Shown here: positions 15,665-22,869 of the stretch, piece by piece | How the letters are laid out: each line of letters starts with the position of its first letter | How positions within the stretch are numbered: the first letter of the stretch is position 1 | Source of the DNA: CAZGZD01 sp964401915 | GTDB taxonomy: Bacteria > Patescibacteriota > Microgenomatia > UBA1406 > GWC2-37-13 | Reading direction: 5' to 3' | Length of the DNA: 61,940 nucleotides | NCBI GenBank assembly: GCA_964401915.1 | Contig: CAYOAI010000004.1 | Span: 1-61,940 of the forward strand | The notes under the pieces: model-generated | The model's input: only the letters and a program-made list of their open reading frames with translations | The model's database searches: none | Told to the model about the DNA's origin: nothing | Position numbers and translations under genes: made by a program

Positions 15665-17020
15665 CTATCTCTGCTCCATATACTCCTCTATCTTCATCCA
15701 GAAACTGGCCACTCCATGTGGACTCAACTCCTCAGGGTGAGAATCAGTCGTGCCTGGTACCACGCAGCAATTTACCATCTGCAAAAATATCTCCGACTTC
15801 ATACACCACCATACAAAGTCTGCTGCGTCTGATGGATTGAGTGGCAATTCGATTCCGCGCCACGCGTGAGCTTTTTCATACAGCTCGCGGCCCTCGGCAT
15901 CTGTGAGTCTTTTGTGGCTTCGAGCCGCATCCCACAATTTTTTTGTTTGGGCAACCGATGGTATAAGATCGTGCCGCCGCAAAAAATCTAGATTATCTCG
16001 CTCCTGCAAGCCGACCGGCTTCATGAATAGAAGTATTGCGCCCCCTACTTGTGTTGGGTTCAGAAGAGCTTTAAATGCCTGCTCACTTGGCTTAGTCACC
16101 TCAAGCGCGATTGTCTGCTTCTGATTCACTTTCTCGAAGATTTTGACAACCTCATGATCAGTGCCAGATACCAAAAGTTGCATATAGGGGCGCTTTGAAA
16201 TTCTGCCAATTAAAGTCTCTGTGTAATAAGTAAGGCGCGAGATTACATGGAATATAAAGCGTGGAGATTTCCAGGCCAGAAAATCAGATAGGTTAATAAG
16301 ATATGGCAAGCCTACACCAGCCCCAGATATTGGGAAAGTTACGTGGATGGGGGTTTCTTTATTTGGATTTAGCTGCTCTAAGCGTTCTTCTATTATATTG
16401 TCTTTTTCGATCTCAAGGTTCGGCGACAATGGGTAGCTATTGACCACAAATTCAATTGGCTTAAATAGCATCAATTTTCCATAGGACAAAAGCCTTCTCT
16501 TTGTACGCTCACTGGGCACAAAAGTAAGATCAGCTTCAGGCACATACCATATATGCTGAGGGCTATCATCTGTGACCTGCACAATCAGTATGATGCGGAT
16601 ATTGAGCTCGCTCTGAAGCTTTGCCTTGAGTTTTCCAAGTTGATGAGCCATGCCAAAATGAGTCGCTACGATAAGTACTGTCCGAGGCGGAGTGAGGCGC
16701 TGATCAAGAAGAGTAATCATCTGTTGACGCACTGTTTTTGTATGGACTCTGAGAAAGAATCTATAGAGCGCGGTGATAAAAAACTGCTGAGGGCCTTGCT
16801 GAGTCCACTCAAATATAAATTGAAAGACTGGATGGACGCTCACAAGTCGATGCTGCGCTCGAATCGCTTCATCTTGCGAGCCAAGAAGAATGGGCGTCGT
16901 GGTTCCCTTTGGCATGCCATCGTAAAGTGCATCTGTAACACGAAGATGGCCAAGACCAGCAGGTGCATAAGCAAACACGATCATAAGAGACTCATCTGCA
17001 AGACGTGCGAAATCAGACAT
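15665..17020 (-). CDS. MGDG-synthase-like glycosyltransferase
   Basis: 451 residues from the ATG at 17020; TATACT ends 6 nt before it, indicating leaderless transcription. The N-terminal motif IVFAYAPAGLGHLRVTDAL is the nucleotide-sugar/acceptor loop seen in MurG and monogalactosyldiacylglycerol synthase relatives. A second Rossmann-like half runs from about 230 (IHVTFPISGAGVGLPYL). Likely a cytoplasmic membrane-associated enzyme that glycosylates a lipid or wall precursor. The C-terminal 120 residues are not assigned. Exact donor and acceptor are unknown. Confidence 0.65.
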   Translation of the reverse strand: MSDFARLADESLMIVFAYAPAGLGHLRVTDALYDGMPKGTTTPILLGSQDEAIRAQHRLVSVHPVFQFIFEWTQQGPQQFFITALYRFFLRVHTKTVRQQMITLLDQRLTPPRTVLIVATHFGMAHQLGKLKAKLQSELNIRIILIVQVTDDSPQHIWYVPEADLTFVPSERTKRRLLSYGKLMLFKPIEFVVNSYPLSPNLEIEKDNIIEERLEQLNPNKETPIHVTFPISGAGVGLPYLINLSDFLAWKSPRFIFHVISRLTYYTETLIGRISKRPYMQLLVSGTDHEVVKIFEKVNQKQTIALEVTKPSEQAFKALLNPTQVGGAILLFMKPVGLQERDNLDFLRRHDLIPSVAQTKKLWDAARSHKRLTDAEGRELYEKAHAWRGIELPLNPSDAADFVWWCMKSEIFLQMVNCCVVPGTTDSHPEELSPHGVASFWMKIEEYMEQR

Positions 17021-17357
17021 ACAATCAGTATAGATCAGAATAATCAAGGTGTCAGCCCTGATTTAATTTATATTAATTAGTTAAGGAGAAAATTTCCTTT
17101 TGCTTCTTTTATTTTTTCCAATAATTTGCTTTTGTTACTTTTCCTTGTTTATGCGACTTGGGATGCCCGTTAGGGAGGAACCCACTGGAGTCAGAAACAA
17201 GGAAAAGTAAGGATATGAACTCATGCATAATTTTTCTATTTTGCATCTATTTTCTATAAAATGAATACTAATATTCTCTAATTTGATACAAAAAATAGTT
17301 AAACACCCTATTTTTTTCATTTTTTAGTTGTTTTTTGCATTCTGCTATACTAATTGC
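17021..17357. other. Divergent intergenic region
   Basis: 337 bp between two divergent starts. It contains palindromic element copy D (17135-17210), an AT-rich stretch without a gene, and at each end a TATACT box placed 6 nt from the respective ATG. Confidence 0.6.
17135..17210. repeat. Short palindromic element, copy D (76 bp)
   Basis: TTACTTTTCCTTGTTT (17135-17150) and AAACAAGGAAAAGTAA (17195-17210) are perfect 16-bp terminal inverted repeats. The inner arms GACTTGGG and CCCACTGGAGTC pair with a CTGG bulge that all copies share. The loop is short (ATGCCCGTTAGGGAGGAA). Confidence 0.8.
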
Positions 17358-17921
17358 ATGCCAGAGGAACTCTATATTCCAGTCATTCAAGGCACGATTC
17401 GCCATGCTCGAGAATCAATTCGTGTGGCAAAATTCATCGAAAGCATTGCTCAGAACTACGATGGTATTCGTACTGAGCTCGTAGATCCGGCAGATTTTCA
17501 CTTTGAAAGCGACGGCAACGACGATGATAATAAGGATCCGAGATACACCAAAATCACGGCTGAGGCCGATGCTTTTTTCATAGTCGTACCCGAATACAAT
17601 CACAGTTTCCCCGGCAGCCTCAAGATGCTCCTTGATACAGAACTTGCAAACTATATTCATAAGCCCGTGGCGTTTGCAGGCGTGTCATCCGGATCATGGG
17701 GTGGTGTACGAGCCATTGAGGCTCTCAATCAGTCGGTTCGCGAGATGGGGCTTGTCTCAATATTCCGTGACGTGCATTTTCCTAAGGTTCAGACACTATT
17801 TGATGAAAAAGGAAATATCATCGAGGTTGAGCGGTATACAAAACGAGTAAACTCAGCCCTCAAGGAACTCGTCTGGATGGCAAAAACTTTGAAATGGGGC
17901 CGCGCAAATCTCAAAGAATAA
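17358..17921 (+). CDS. NADPH-dependent FMN reductase family protein
   Basis: 187 residues from the ATG at 17358, which lies 6 nt after TATACT (17346-17351). Flavodoxin-like fold: IPVIQGTIRHARESIRVAKF is the phosphate-binding loop region, and VPEYNHSFPGSLKMLLD is the family signature that contacts the flavin. Members reduce FMN, quinones, azo compounds or chromate. Its stop codon is directly followed by the 3' end of the convergent AlkD-like gene. Confidence 0.9.
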   Translation: MPEELYIPVIQGTIRHARESIRVAKFIESIAQNYDGIRTELVDPADFHFESDGNDDDNKDPRYTKITAEADAFFIVVPEYNHSFPGSLKMLLDTELANYIHKPVAFAGVSSGSWGGVRAIEALNQSVREMGLVSIFRDVHFPKVQTLFDEKGNIIEVERYTKRVNSALKELVWMAKTLKWGRANLKE

Positions 17922-18623
17922 TTACTTTCTCATATAAAACTTTCTTTTTTTCTCGTCAAAATGTTCAATCGCATATCGAAGAGCTGTTCGCGGCATAGTC
18001 TTGTGATGTTTTTTCAAGAATTGCTCCTCGACAGCACGATCCTGCTTACCAACCTCCCGAAGCATCCACCCGACAGCTTTGTGAATCAGGTCATGAGTAT
18101 CACTAAGAAGTAATTCGGCGATACCAAGTGTGTCTTTGTGATCGTCTCGCCTGATAAATGCCCATGTAGCAACAATTGCGATACGTTTTTCCCACAAATC
18201 GCTCGATCTCGCAAGGCGGTACAAGATATCGCGATCACGATCTACCAGATACTCCCCCACTATATCACGGGCCGACAGGTCGACAAGGTCCCAGTTGTTA
18301 ATACGTTTAGTATTTGAGAGATAAAACTTGCATATCTCACCTTTTTGCACGTCTGTTGCTTTTTTATATTGATATACAAGCATCATCAGCGCAGTTAATC
18401 TGTGTTCATGAATTTTGCTTTTAAGCAGCTTCTGAATTTCGGCTAAGGGCAGATCGACGAATTTTTTGGCGACTATTCGCTGGTCAGGTACGACAACTCC
18501 TATAAACTCGTCCCCTTCTCCATATTGACCAGGACCCGTCTTGAAGAATCGAGACAAAGACTCAGCTTTATCTGCTTTTATATATTTTGAGAGCTCACGC
18601 TCAACGTCCTCGGCTTTAATCAT
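17922..18623 (-). CDS. DNA alkylation repair protein (AlkD-like)
   Basis: 233 residues from the ATG at 18623. A series of HEAT-like helical repeats with the typical segments HEHRLTALMMLVYQYKK, INNWDLVDLSARDIVGEYL and HDLIHKAVGWMLREVGKQD matches AlkD glycosylases, which excise bulky alkylated bases. The conserved W and D of the catalytic cleft (NNWDLVD) are present. GAGGAAAT before the ATG is a Shine-Dalgarno site. The gene overlaps the small membrane protein gene upstream by 8 bp, so it is the third gene of a coupled operon. Confidence 0.9.
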   Translation of the reverse strand: MIKAEDVERELSKYIKADKAESLSRFFKTGPGQYGEGDEFIGVVVPDQRIVAKKFVDLPLAEIQKLLKSKIHEHRLTALMMLVYQYKKATDVQKGEICKFYLSNTKRINNWDLVDLSARDIVGEYLVDRDRDILYRLARSSDLWEKRIAIVATWAFIRRDDHKDTLGIAELLLSDTHDLIHKAVGWMLREVGKQDRAVEEQFLKKHHKTMPRTALRYAIEHFDEKKRKFYMRK

Positions 18624-18873
18624 GCGAATTTCCTCGTCTGATCTGCTTCCACTTTTGAAAAAGTAAGATATACCAGAATAAGTCGCCGAGACCTGTACCA
18701 ATAGCTGAAACCCATAGGTGAAGAGTAAGAAAAATTACAACAACCGCAGTAAGCAATAGGCTGGTAAGTGCCGACGTCGTAAGCGAGGGCTTATGCTTGT
18801 GAAAGATTGTGGGAAGCAGTGCAAAAGCTAGTACAAATTGGGTTACAGATAGCGCCCAGTCTTGCCAGATCAT
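18616..18873 (-). CDS. Small membrane protein, unknown
   Basis: 85 residues with three predicted membrane helices (FVLAFALLPTIF, LLLTAVVVIFLTL, LGDLFWYILLF) and a basic C-terminus. Overlaps the GNAT gene upstream by 4 bp and the AlkD-like gene downstream by 8 bp, so translation is probably coupled. No family assigned. Confidence 0.75.
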   Translation of the reverse strand: MIWQDWALSVTQFVLAFALLPTIFHKHKPSLTTSALTSLLLTAVVVIFLTLHLWVSAIGTGLGDLFWYILLFQKWKQIRRGNSHD

Positions 18874-19442
18874 AAGTTTGATGAAGAATTAATCATCTTG
18901 TACATTCCGATCTTATCTTCGTATATACCTTTTCTCTTGAGTCCCTGCGGAATACGACCATACTCCACAAACCCTAACTTAGTATACAATTTATAAGCCG
19001 CTTTATTGCTATCAAACAAGTATAACTCTACCACCCTTAACCCTTTTAATTGCTTTGTGGCTTCTGTCAAAACTGAATGCATTAGAACCGTACCTAATCC
19101 TTGTGAGCGCACGTCTTTCCTTAGGCTAATACCGAACCCTCCAACATGGCTTTCTGCAAATTTTTTACACTCTATGCTACTCACGCCACAAATAATATTA
19201 TCTATCTCCAAAACGAGCATGACAGCAGTGTGTTTCGAAATAGCCTCAAGTCTTTTTGTGAGAAACTCCTGTTCCTGCTCAAGCGTGAGTTGTTCGCCTT
19301 GATAATTTATGTAAGTCTGTTCCCTTGAAAGTTCATTAATATAGGTAAGCAACTTTTGGACATCATCTTCTGTGGGATAGCGGATAGCATAGCCTCGATT
19401 ATCTTTTGTCTGTCCTTTCTTAACCACGATTGTAGGTTGCAT
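18870..19442 (-). CDS. GNAT-family N-acetyltransferase
   Basis: 190 residues from the ATG at 19442. The acetyl-CoA loop is RKDVRSQGLGTVLMHSVL (about 110-127), and the C-terminal VELYLFDSNKAAYKLYTKLG and FVEYGR are classic GNAT motifs. It resembles acetyltransferases acting on small amines or protein N-termini, but no substrate can be assigned. First gene of a three-gene operon with the membrane protein and AlkD-like gene. The tRNA-Ser gene lies 19 bp upstream on the same strand. Confidence 0.9.
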   Translation of the reverse strand: MQPTIVVKKGQTKDNRGYAIRYPTEDDVQKLLTYINELSREQTYINYQGEQLTLEQEQEFLTKRLEAISKHTAVMLVLEIDNIICGVSSIECKKFAESHVGGFGISLRKDVRSQGLGTVLMHSVLTEATKQLKGLRVVELYLFDSNKAAYKLYTKLGFVEYGRIPQGLKRKGIYEDKIGMYKMINSSSNL

Positions 19443-19460
19443 ATATATCAAAAATACGGG

Positions 19461-19548
19461 CGGAGGAGGTGGGATTCGAACCCACGTGAGCTTTGCAGCT
19501 CAGGGGATTAGCAATCCCCCGCAATGGACCGGGCTATGCGACTCCTCC
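19461..19548 (-). tRNA. tRNA-Ser (GCU)
   Basis: 88 nt on the minus strand. The acceptor GGAGGAG pairs with CTCCTCC and the anticodon loop is TTGCTAA (anticodon GCT). A long variable arm (GAGCTGCAAAGCTC) and GGTTCGAATCC in the T arm are present. CCA is not encoded. A TATAAT box lies upstream on the minus strand. Confidence 0.95.
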
Positions 19549-19583
19549 TGCATAGGTCAAAGATATTATAGCAATCTTGTGGG

Positions 19584-19619
19584 AAAAAATAGGAGCGCGC
19601 ACCGTGATTGGTGCGCGCT
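19584..19619 (-). terminator. Intrinsic terminator of the RRM gene
   Basis: AGCGCGCACC and GGTGCGCGCT form a perfect 10-bp GC-rich stem with a 6-nt loop (19594-19619). On the minus strand it is followed by CCTATTTTTTCC. It ends the transcript of the RNA-binding protein gene and shields the tRNA-Ser gene. Confidence 0.9.
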
Positions 19620-19661
19620 ACACTAATTCTTATTTGTTAGATGTAAGAATAAAAGGATTTT

Positions 19662-19943
19662 TTAATGATTATCCTGATATCCACCTGTTCGTGGTTCTTT
19701 GGGTCGTGCTTCATTTACAATGATATTTCGTCCTTCGACGTCCTTCTCGTGAAACATCTCGATTGCTTTCTTTGCCTCTTCTTCAGATGCAAATTCCACA
19801 AATCCGAAGCCTTTTGAGCGTCCAGAATATCGATCTGTTATCACAACTGCAGATACGACTTGCCCAGCTTCTGCAAAGATCTCAGAAAGGGATGCATCTG
19901 TTATTGAATATGGAAGATTTCCAACATATAGTTTAGTTGCCAT
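19662..19943 (-). CDS. RRM-type RNA-binding protein
   Basis: 93 residues, a single RNA recognition motif: RNP2 LYVGNLPY (5-12) and RNP1 KGFGFVEF (44-51), then a short basic tail. The size and layout match the cold-inducible RNA-binding proteins of cyanobacteria and others. An AGGAGGTG site lies 11 nt before the ATG, one of the strongest in the window. The promoter at 20070-20096 predicts a 5' leader of about 120 nt, unusual here because most genes seem leaderless; this suggests control at the RNA level, as for cold-shock genes. Confidence 0.95.
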   Translation of the reverse strand: MATKLYVGNLPYSITDASLSEIFAEAGQVVSAVVITDRYSGRSKGFGFVEFASEEEAKKAIEMFHEKDVEGRNIIVNEARPKEPRTGGYQDNH

Positions 19944-20069
19944 GTAGTATATTCACCTCCTTTGCAATAAAGTTATCGCGAATTAGCTCTTTCTTAGAAT
20001 GCAAGATGCAAGATCTTCAGCAGTATTTATAAGATATGTAAGCTCAATCACTAAATAGTAATTAATGTT

Positions 20070-20096
20070 ATTATAGCAGATTCTGCCTACTGTCAA
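20070..20096 (-). promoter_or_regulatory. Probable promoter of the RRM gene
   Basis: Minus strand TTGACA (20096-20091), 15-nt spacer, TATAAT (20075-20070). The spacer is short but both hexamers are consensus. The start of transcription would be about 20063, giving a leader of roughly 120 nt with a tandem TTGCATC/TTGCATT. Confidence 0.6.
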
Positions 20097-20146
20097 GGGC
20101 AAATCAAGTAAAGTATAATATAAGCTAAGTTGTATTGTATAGACGA

Positions 20147-20231
20147 GCCGCGGTGTTGGAACTGGCAGACAAGCACGCCTCAGAAGCGTGTGCCCTTTAC
20201 GGGCGTGAGAGTTCGAATCTCTCCCGCGGCA
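20147..20231 (+). tRNA. tRNA-Leu (CAG)
   Basis: 85 nt. The acceptor GCCGCGG pairs with CCGCGGC. The anticodon stem-loop CACGCCTCAGAAGCGTG gives anticodon CAG. A long variable arm and GAGTTCGAATCTC in the T arm are present. CCA is not encoded. TATAAT lies at 20114-20119. An 18-bp segment of its 3' end is repeated at 20326-20343. Confidence 0.95.
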
Positions 20232-20343
20232 CACTTCGACTCGCATGCTCTTGTTTAGTGTAAGCAGTTTGAAGCTAAAATCATCTTGCGGGAGATGAGA
20301 AGTTTATGGTGAGTTTATCGAACCAAATCTCTCCCGCGGCACA
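20216..20343. repeat. Direct repeat of the tRNA-Leu 3' end (att-like)
   Basis: AATCTCTCCCGCGGCACA occurs at 20216-20233 (the tRNA 3' end) and again at 20326-20343. Integrases of many mobile elements use the tRNA 3' end as attachment site and leave such a duplication. Only 92 bp lie between the repeats and no integrase gene is near, so this may be a scar or an empty site. Confidence 0.55.
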
Positions 20344-20344
20344 T

Positions 20345-21220
20345 TCAATACTTTACCTTGCTCTCAAAATCGTGTGGGAAGAACCAGAGCTGAGTATCTG
20401 TCACGATCTCTTGAGTCATGTGTCTATCTATAAAATACCGCTGTAGACTTTTCAGAGCCTGTTCAACTATATTTCCTATTATGTTTTTGGGTTTGGACCT
20501 TCTGGATAACCTTTTCGATCTTTTCTTGAGGTATTCCTCCCTTCTATTTGGGAAAAGCTGAAATACCCAATCGTTTGCCCATATAAACCGATCGTATATA
20601 TCTCCTTTTATATCGTACGGTATCATTTGAAGGATTTCATGAGCTATGTACTCATTTTTCTTTATCTCGGGTACTTTTAGGTTATTTTCTTCAAAAAAAA
20701 GATTCATGCAGATAGTGTCTGGCGCAGATTTGAGACCTCTTTGTCTTTTTACCCCACATACAATGGCCAGAATCGTCAGTATAAATCGCGTCGTATAGAG
20801 TCTTCCCGAGGAGGCGATAATAAAAAGATCTATATCATCGCTTTGCGTACCATTGAGCATCGCCAACGACCCTGAGTAGCCAATAAGTCGCACTGTGGGA
20901 AGCTTGCTGATCATCTGTACGAACCACTCTCGCTTTTTAAGCTTATTTTTGGATAGCATCTCTCGCCTTTTGTATGTGGCAAAGTACATACTATACCCCC
21001 CCAGGGTATATCTATAAAGCTCTTTGGAAAGGGATTTTTCATTTTTTTTAGTGCCATTTGATCCTTTTATTACTTTTTTTTGTTTGATAAGAGATTCCAG
21101 ATGCACCTCAAGTCCTTTTTTTGTGATTTTTCGGGGTAAGAATGTATAGATGTCCTGGATGGTGGGAGGATAGGAGAACTGGGCAAAATATTCAATTGTT
21201 TTTAGAATCAAGCCTTCCAT
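20345..21220 (-). CDS. Nucleotidyltransferase-superfamily protein with winged helix
   Basis: 291 residues from the ATG at 21220 (a GTG at 21226 is also possible). The N-terminal 75 residues look like a winged helix (PTIQDIYTFLPRKITKKGLE). The middle has a Pol-beta-type nucleotidyltransferase core: GYSGSLAM followed by SDDIDLFII with two metal-binding Asp. The C-terminal part is basic (YLKKRSKRLSRRSKPK). Its end abuts the duplicated tRNA-Leu segment, so it may have arrived with a mobile element. Substrate unknown; stand-alone MNT-like or tRNA/antibiotic-type transfer is possible. Confidence 0.7.
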   Translation of the reverse strand: MEGLILKTIEYFAQFSYPPTIQDIYTFLPRKITKKGLEVHLESLIKQKKVIKGSNGTKKNEKSLSKELYRYTLGGYSMYFATYKRREMLSKNKLKKREWFVQMISKLPTVRLIGYSGSLAMLNGTQSDDIDLFIIASSGRLYTTRFILTILAIVCGVKRQRGLKSAPDTICMNLFFEENNLKVPEIKKNEYIAHEILQMIPYDIKGDIYDRFIWANDWVFQLFPNRREEYLKKRSKRLSRRSKPKNIIGNIVEQALKSLQRYFIDRHMTQEIVTDTQLWFFPHDFESKVKY

Positions 21221-21329
21221 ACCCACCTATTTTCTCACGGGAGGCTCCGATTGGCAACCAGATTGTCAGATCAATATCTTTTAGCCTTAAGAGATCGTGC
21301 GGGTACCTATCAATCAGGCTCATTTTCAT
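21192..21329 (-). CDS. Possible 45-residue ORF
   Basis: ATG at 21329 to TGA at 21192 gives 45 residues (SLIDRYPHDLLRLKDIDLTI in the middle). It overlaps the start of the nucleotidyltransferase gene in another frame. No strong ribosome site. Listed because the composition is protein-like; it could be a remnant. Confidence 0.2.
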   Translation of the reverse strand: MKMSLIDRYPHDLLRLKDIDLTIWLPIGASREKIGGYGRLDSKNN

Positions 21330-21398
21330 CCCTTAGATAAGTCGATCTAAGTTTTGCCTCAACCCAGGCTCGCCGAGCAAGCAGAATTGCCTGGGAGA

Positions 21399-21427
21399 TT
21401 GACACAGGGCCACAAATACTGTATAAT
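21399..21427 (+). promoter_or_regulatory. Consensus promoter for the 21484 gene leader
   Basis: TTGACA (21399-21404), 17-bp spacer, TATAAT (21422-21427): a perfect sigma-70 match. Transcription should begin near 21434 and meets a terminator-like hairpin within 20 nt. Confidence 0.8.
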
Positions 21428-21452
21428 ATGTATTAATTAGCGTTGGTAGTTT

Positions 21453-21480
21453 AAGCCACCCCGGTGGCTTTCTTTTTTTT
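21453..21480 (+). terminator. Terminator-like hairpin in a 5' leader
   Basis: AAGCCAC and GTGGCTT form a 7-bp stem with loop CCCG, followed by TCTTTTTTTT. It lies between a consensus promoter and the ATG at 21484, so it would truncate most transcripts at about 47 nt. Either an attenuator or the end of a tiny RNA. Confidence 0.7.
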
Positions 21481-21483
21481 CTT

Positions 21484-21831
21484 ATGGCAGAATTTTCACC
21501 ACTTGGGAGAAGACAGGATTTTCGACCCGAAAATAGAATATTTAGACATAACTTTGGAGCAGATGCAGAGCCTTCTATTGGTCTAAAACCAAGGGTAGTT
21601 CAACCTACTCGTCGCTTGCAACAAACTAAAGATTTACCCGTCATAACGGGTAGTTCTAACAGTAGTTCTAACATTAGTCAAGCTGTCCAAACACTTCGCG
21701 AATTGCCTGGAATAGGAAGAATGCTTAATGCTGCAGAAGGACTCGCGAATGAAGTTGTCGGTGCAGGTACAATGGCGGTCGGAGCAGCAGCTCTTGTAGC
21801 TATTTTCTTGGATGACAGATTAAATACTTAA
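21484..21831 (+). CDS. Small protein of unknown function
   Basis: 115 residues. The N-terminal 75 are polar and Arg/Ser/Asn-rich (probably disordered). The C-terminal 40 residues form a hydrophobic helix (VVGAGTMAVGAAALVAIFL) that could insert in the membrane. Expression appears to be gated by the leader terminator. The 3' end overlaps the convergent WecG-like gene by 12 bp. No family assigned. Confidence 0.55.
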   Translation: MAEFSPLGRRQDFRPENRIFRHNFGADAEPSIGLKPRVVQPTRRLQQTKDLPVITGSSNSSSNISQAVQTLRELPGIGRMLNAAEGLANEVVGAGTMAVGAAALVAIFLDDRLNT

Positions 21832-22575
21832 TTTCTGCATTATCACCAAATAGACAAATTTAAGAAGTCGTAGTTGGCGTCTTATTCTCCAGGGCTGTCT
21901 TATAAGCCGATAAAGCCACTCAAGTCCAATTCCTCTCACGACCTTTGGAGCTCTTGATATACGGCCAGACAGGAAGTCGAATCCTCCTCCCACTCCCATA
22001 CACACTGAAGCCTCAAAGTACTGCTTGTGCTCATCAATCCACAACTCCTGATATGGTGATCCAAAAGCAACGAATACCAGATGGGGCATATAGTCAAGCA
22101 CTATAGATCGAATCTTTGCTTCCTCTGCCTCTTTTGGACGCGTGATGTCCTCAAACCCCTGAATACCTCTATATTCATTATCACTGTGTATTTGAGCTTG
22201 ATTTGCCTGGTAGCAGTCAGCAAGCTCCTCTGCCAGATTTCCTTTGCCACCTATAAATAACACTCGTAGAGGGCTAATTGTGGAGTCATTCAGCAGGTCG
22301 CTCATCAGATCGACTCCGGAGTACCTTTTGCCAACCGGAATATTCAGGGTTTGGGCTGCTTTGACAATCCCTATGCCATCAATTATTCGTACCTCAGCTT
22401 CATTCAAGATTCTCAAAAAGCTCTCATTTTCCTGAGCAATTACTATATTCTCTGGATTCAGTGATACGACATGTGTAAATTTACCATGCGATATAAGACA
22501 CTTTTTAATTTGCTCTCGGACTTCAGTTTTTGACTCTGTCGGAATAGCAACTCCGAGCATCTTTTGGAGAGTCAT
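21820..22575 (-). CDS. WecG/TagA/CpsF-family glycosyltransferase
   Basis: 251 residues from the ATG at 22575. Family features: HVVSLNPENIVIAQ, then RIIDGIGIVKAAQTL with the catalytic-region Asp, LFIGGKGNLAEELADCYQ, and the late VAFGSPYQELWI and VGGGFDFLSGRISRAPK. Members (GT26) transfer ManNAc-A or ManNAc to lipid-linked carriers in enterobacterial common antigen or teichoic acid synthesis. A role in a surface polymer is likely. No wall-polymer operon surrounds it; MreB lies next upstream. Confidence 0.92.
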   Translation of the reverse strand: MTLQKMLGVAIPTESKTEVREQIKKCLISHGKFTHVVSLNPENIVIAQENESFLRILNEAEVRIIDGIGIVKAAQTLNIPVGKRYSGVDLMSDLLNDSTISPLRVLFIGGKGNLAEELADCYQANQAQIHSDNEYRGIQGFEDITRPKEAEEAKIRSIVLDYMPHLVFVAFGSPYQELWIDEHKQYFEASVCMGVGGGFDFLSGRISRAPKVVRGIGLEWLYRLIRQPWRIRRQLRLLKFVYLVIMQKLSI

Positions 22576-22869
22576 ATATATTGACAATTACTATAATGAG
22601 ATAATACGTGCTTAGATTTTGAATCTTGATTACTTTTGTACAAATTATTTACTCTCCAAATATTCATTATATTACAGTCTAAATTTAAATCTTTATGCAG
22701 TTTTTCGAATTTTTTGACTTTCATACTATGAGTAATTATTTTTATACTTAATTTACTTCTAAAATATGATTTGATTGATTTTCAAAAAGATAGTAAATAT
22801 ACTATAAGATGTGCTATTTTTATCAATTCTTAACATTTATTGTTGTTTTTTTGCCTCAAAAATTCTTTA
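22576..22869. other. AT-rich intergenic region
   Basis: 294 bp, strongly AT-rich, between the WecG-like gene start and the end of mreB. I see no gene, repeat or clear terminator hairpin. A minus-strand TATAGT near 22590 may be the -10 box of the WecG-like gene. Confidence 0.5.

Noticed and set aside
17135..17320. Protein-coding frames running through the palindromic elements
   Set aside because: Open frames across 9552-9646, 10317-10411, 17135-17210 and 29889-29965 exist only because the repeats lack stops; they have no start context and different copies are read in different frames.
21362..21392. Terminator upstream of the 21399 promoter
   Set aside because: CCCAGGC and GCCTGGG form inverted arms, but the loop is long and no T-run follows; left as an unexplained inverted repeat.
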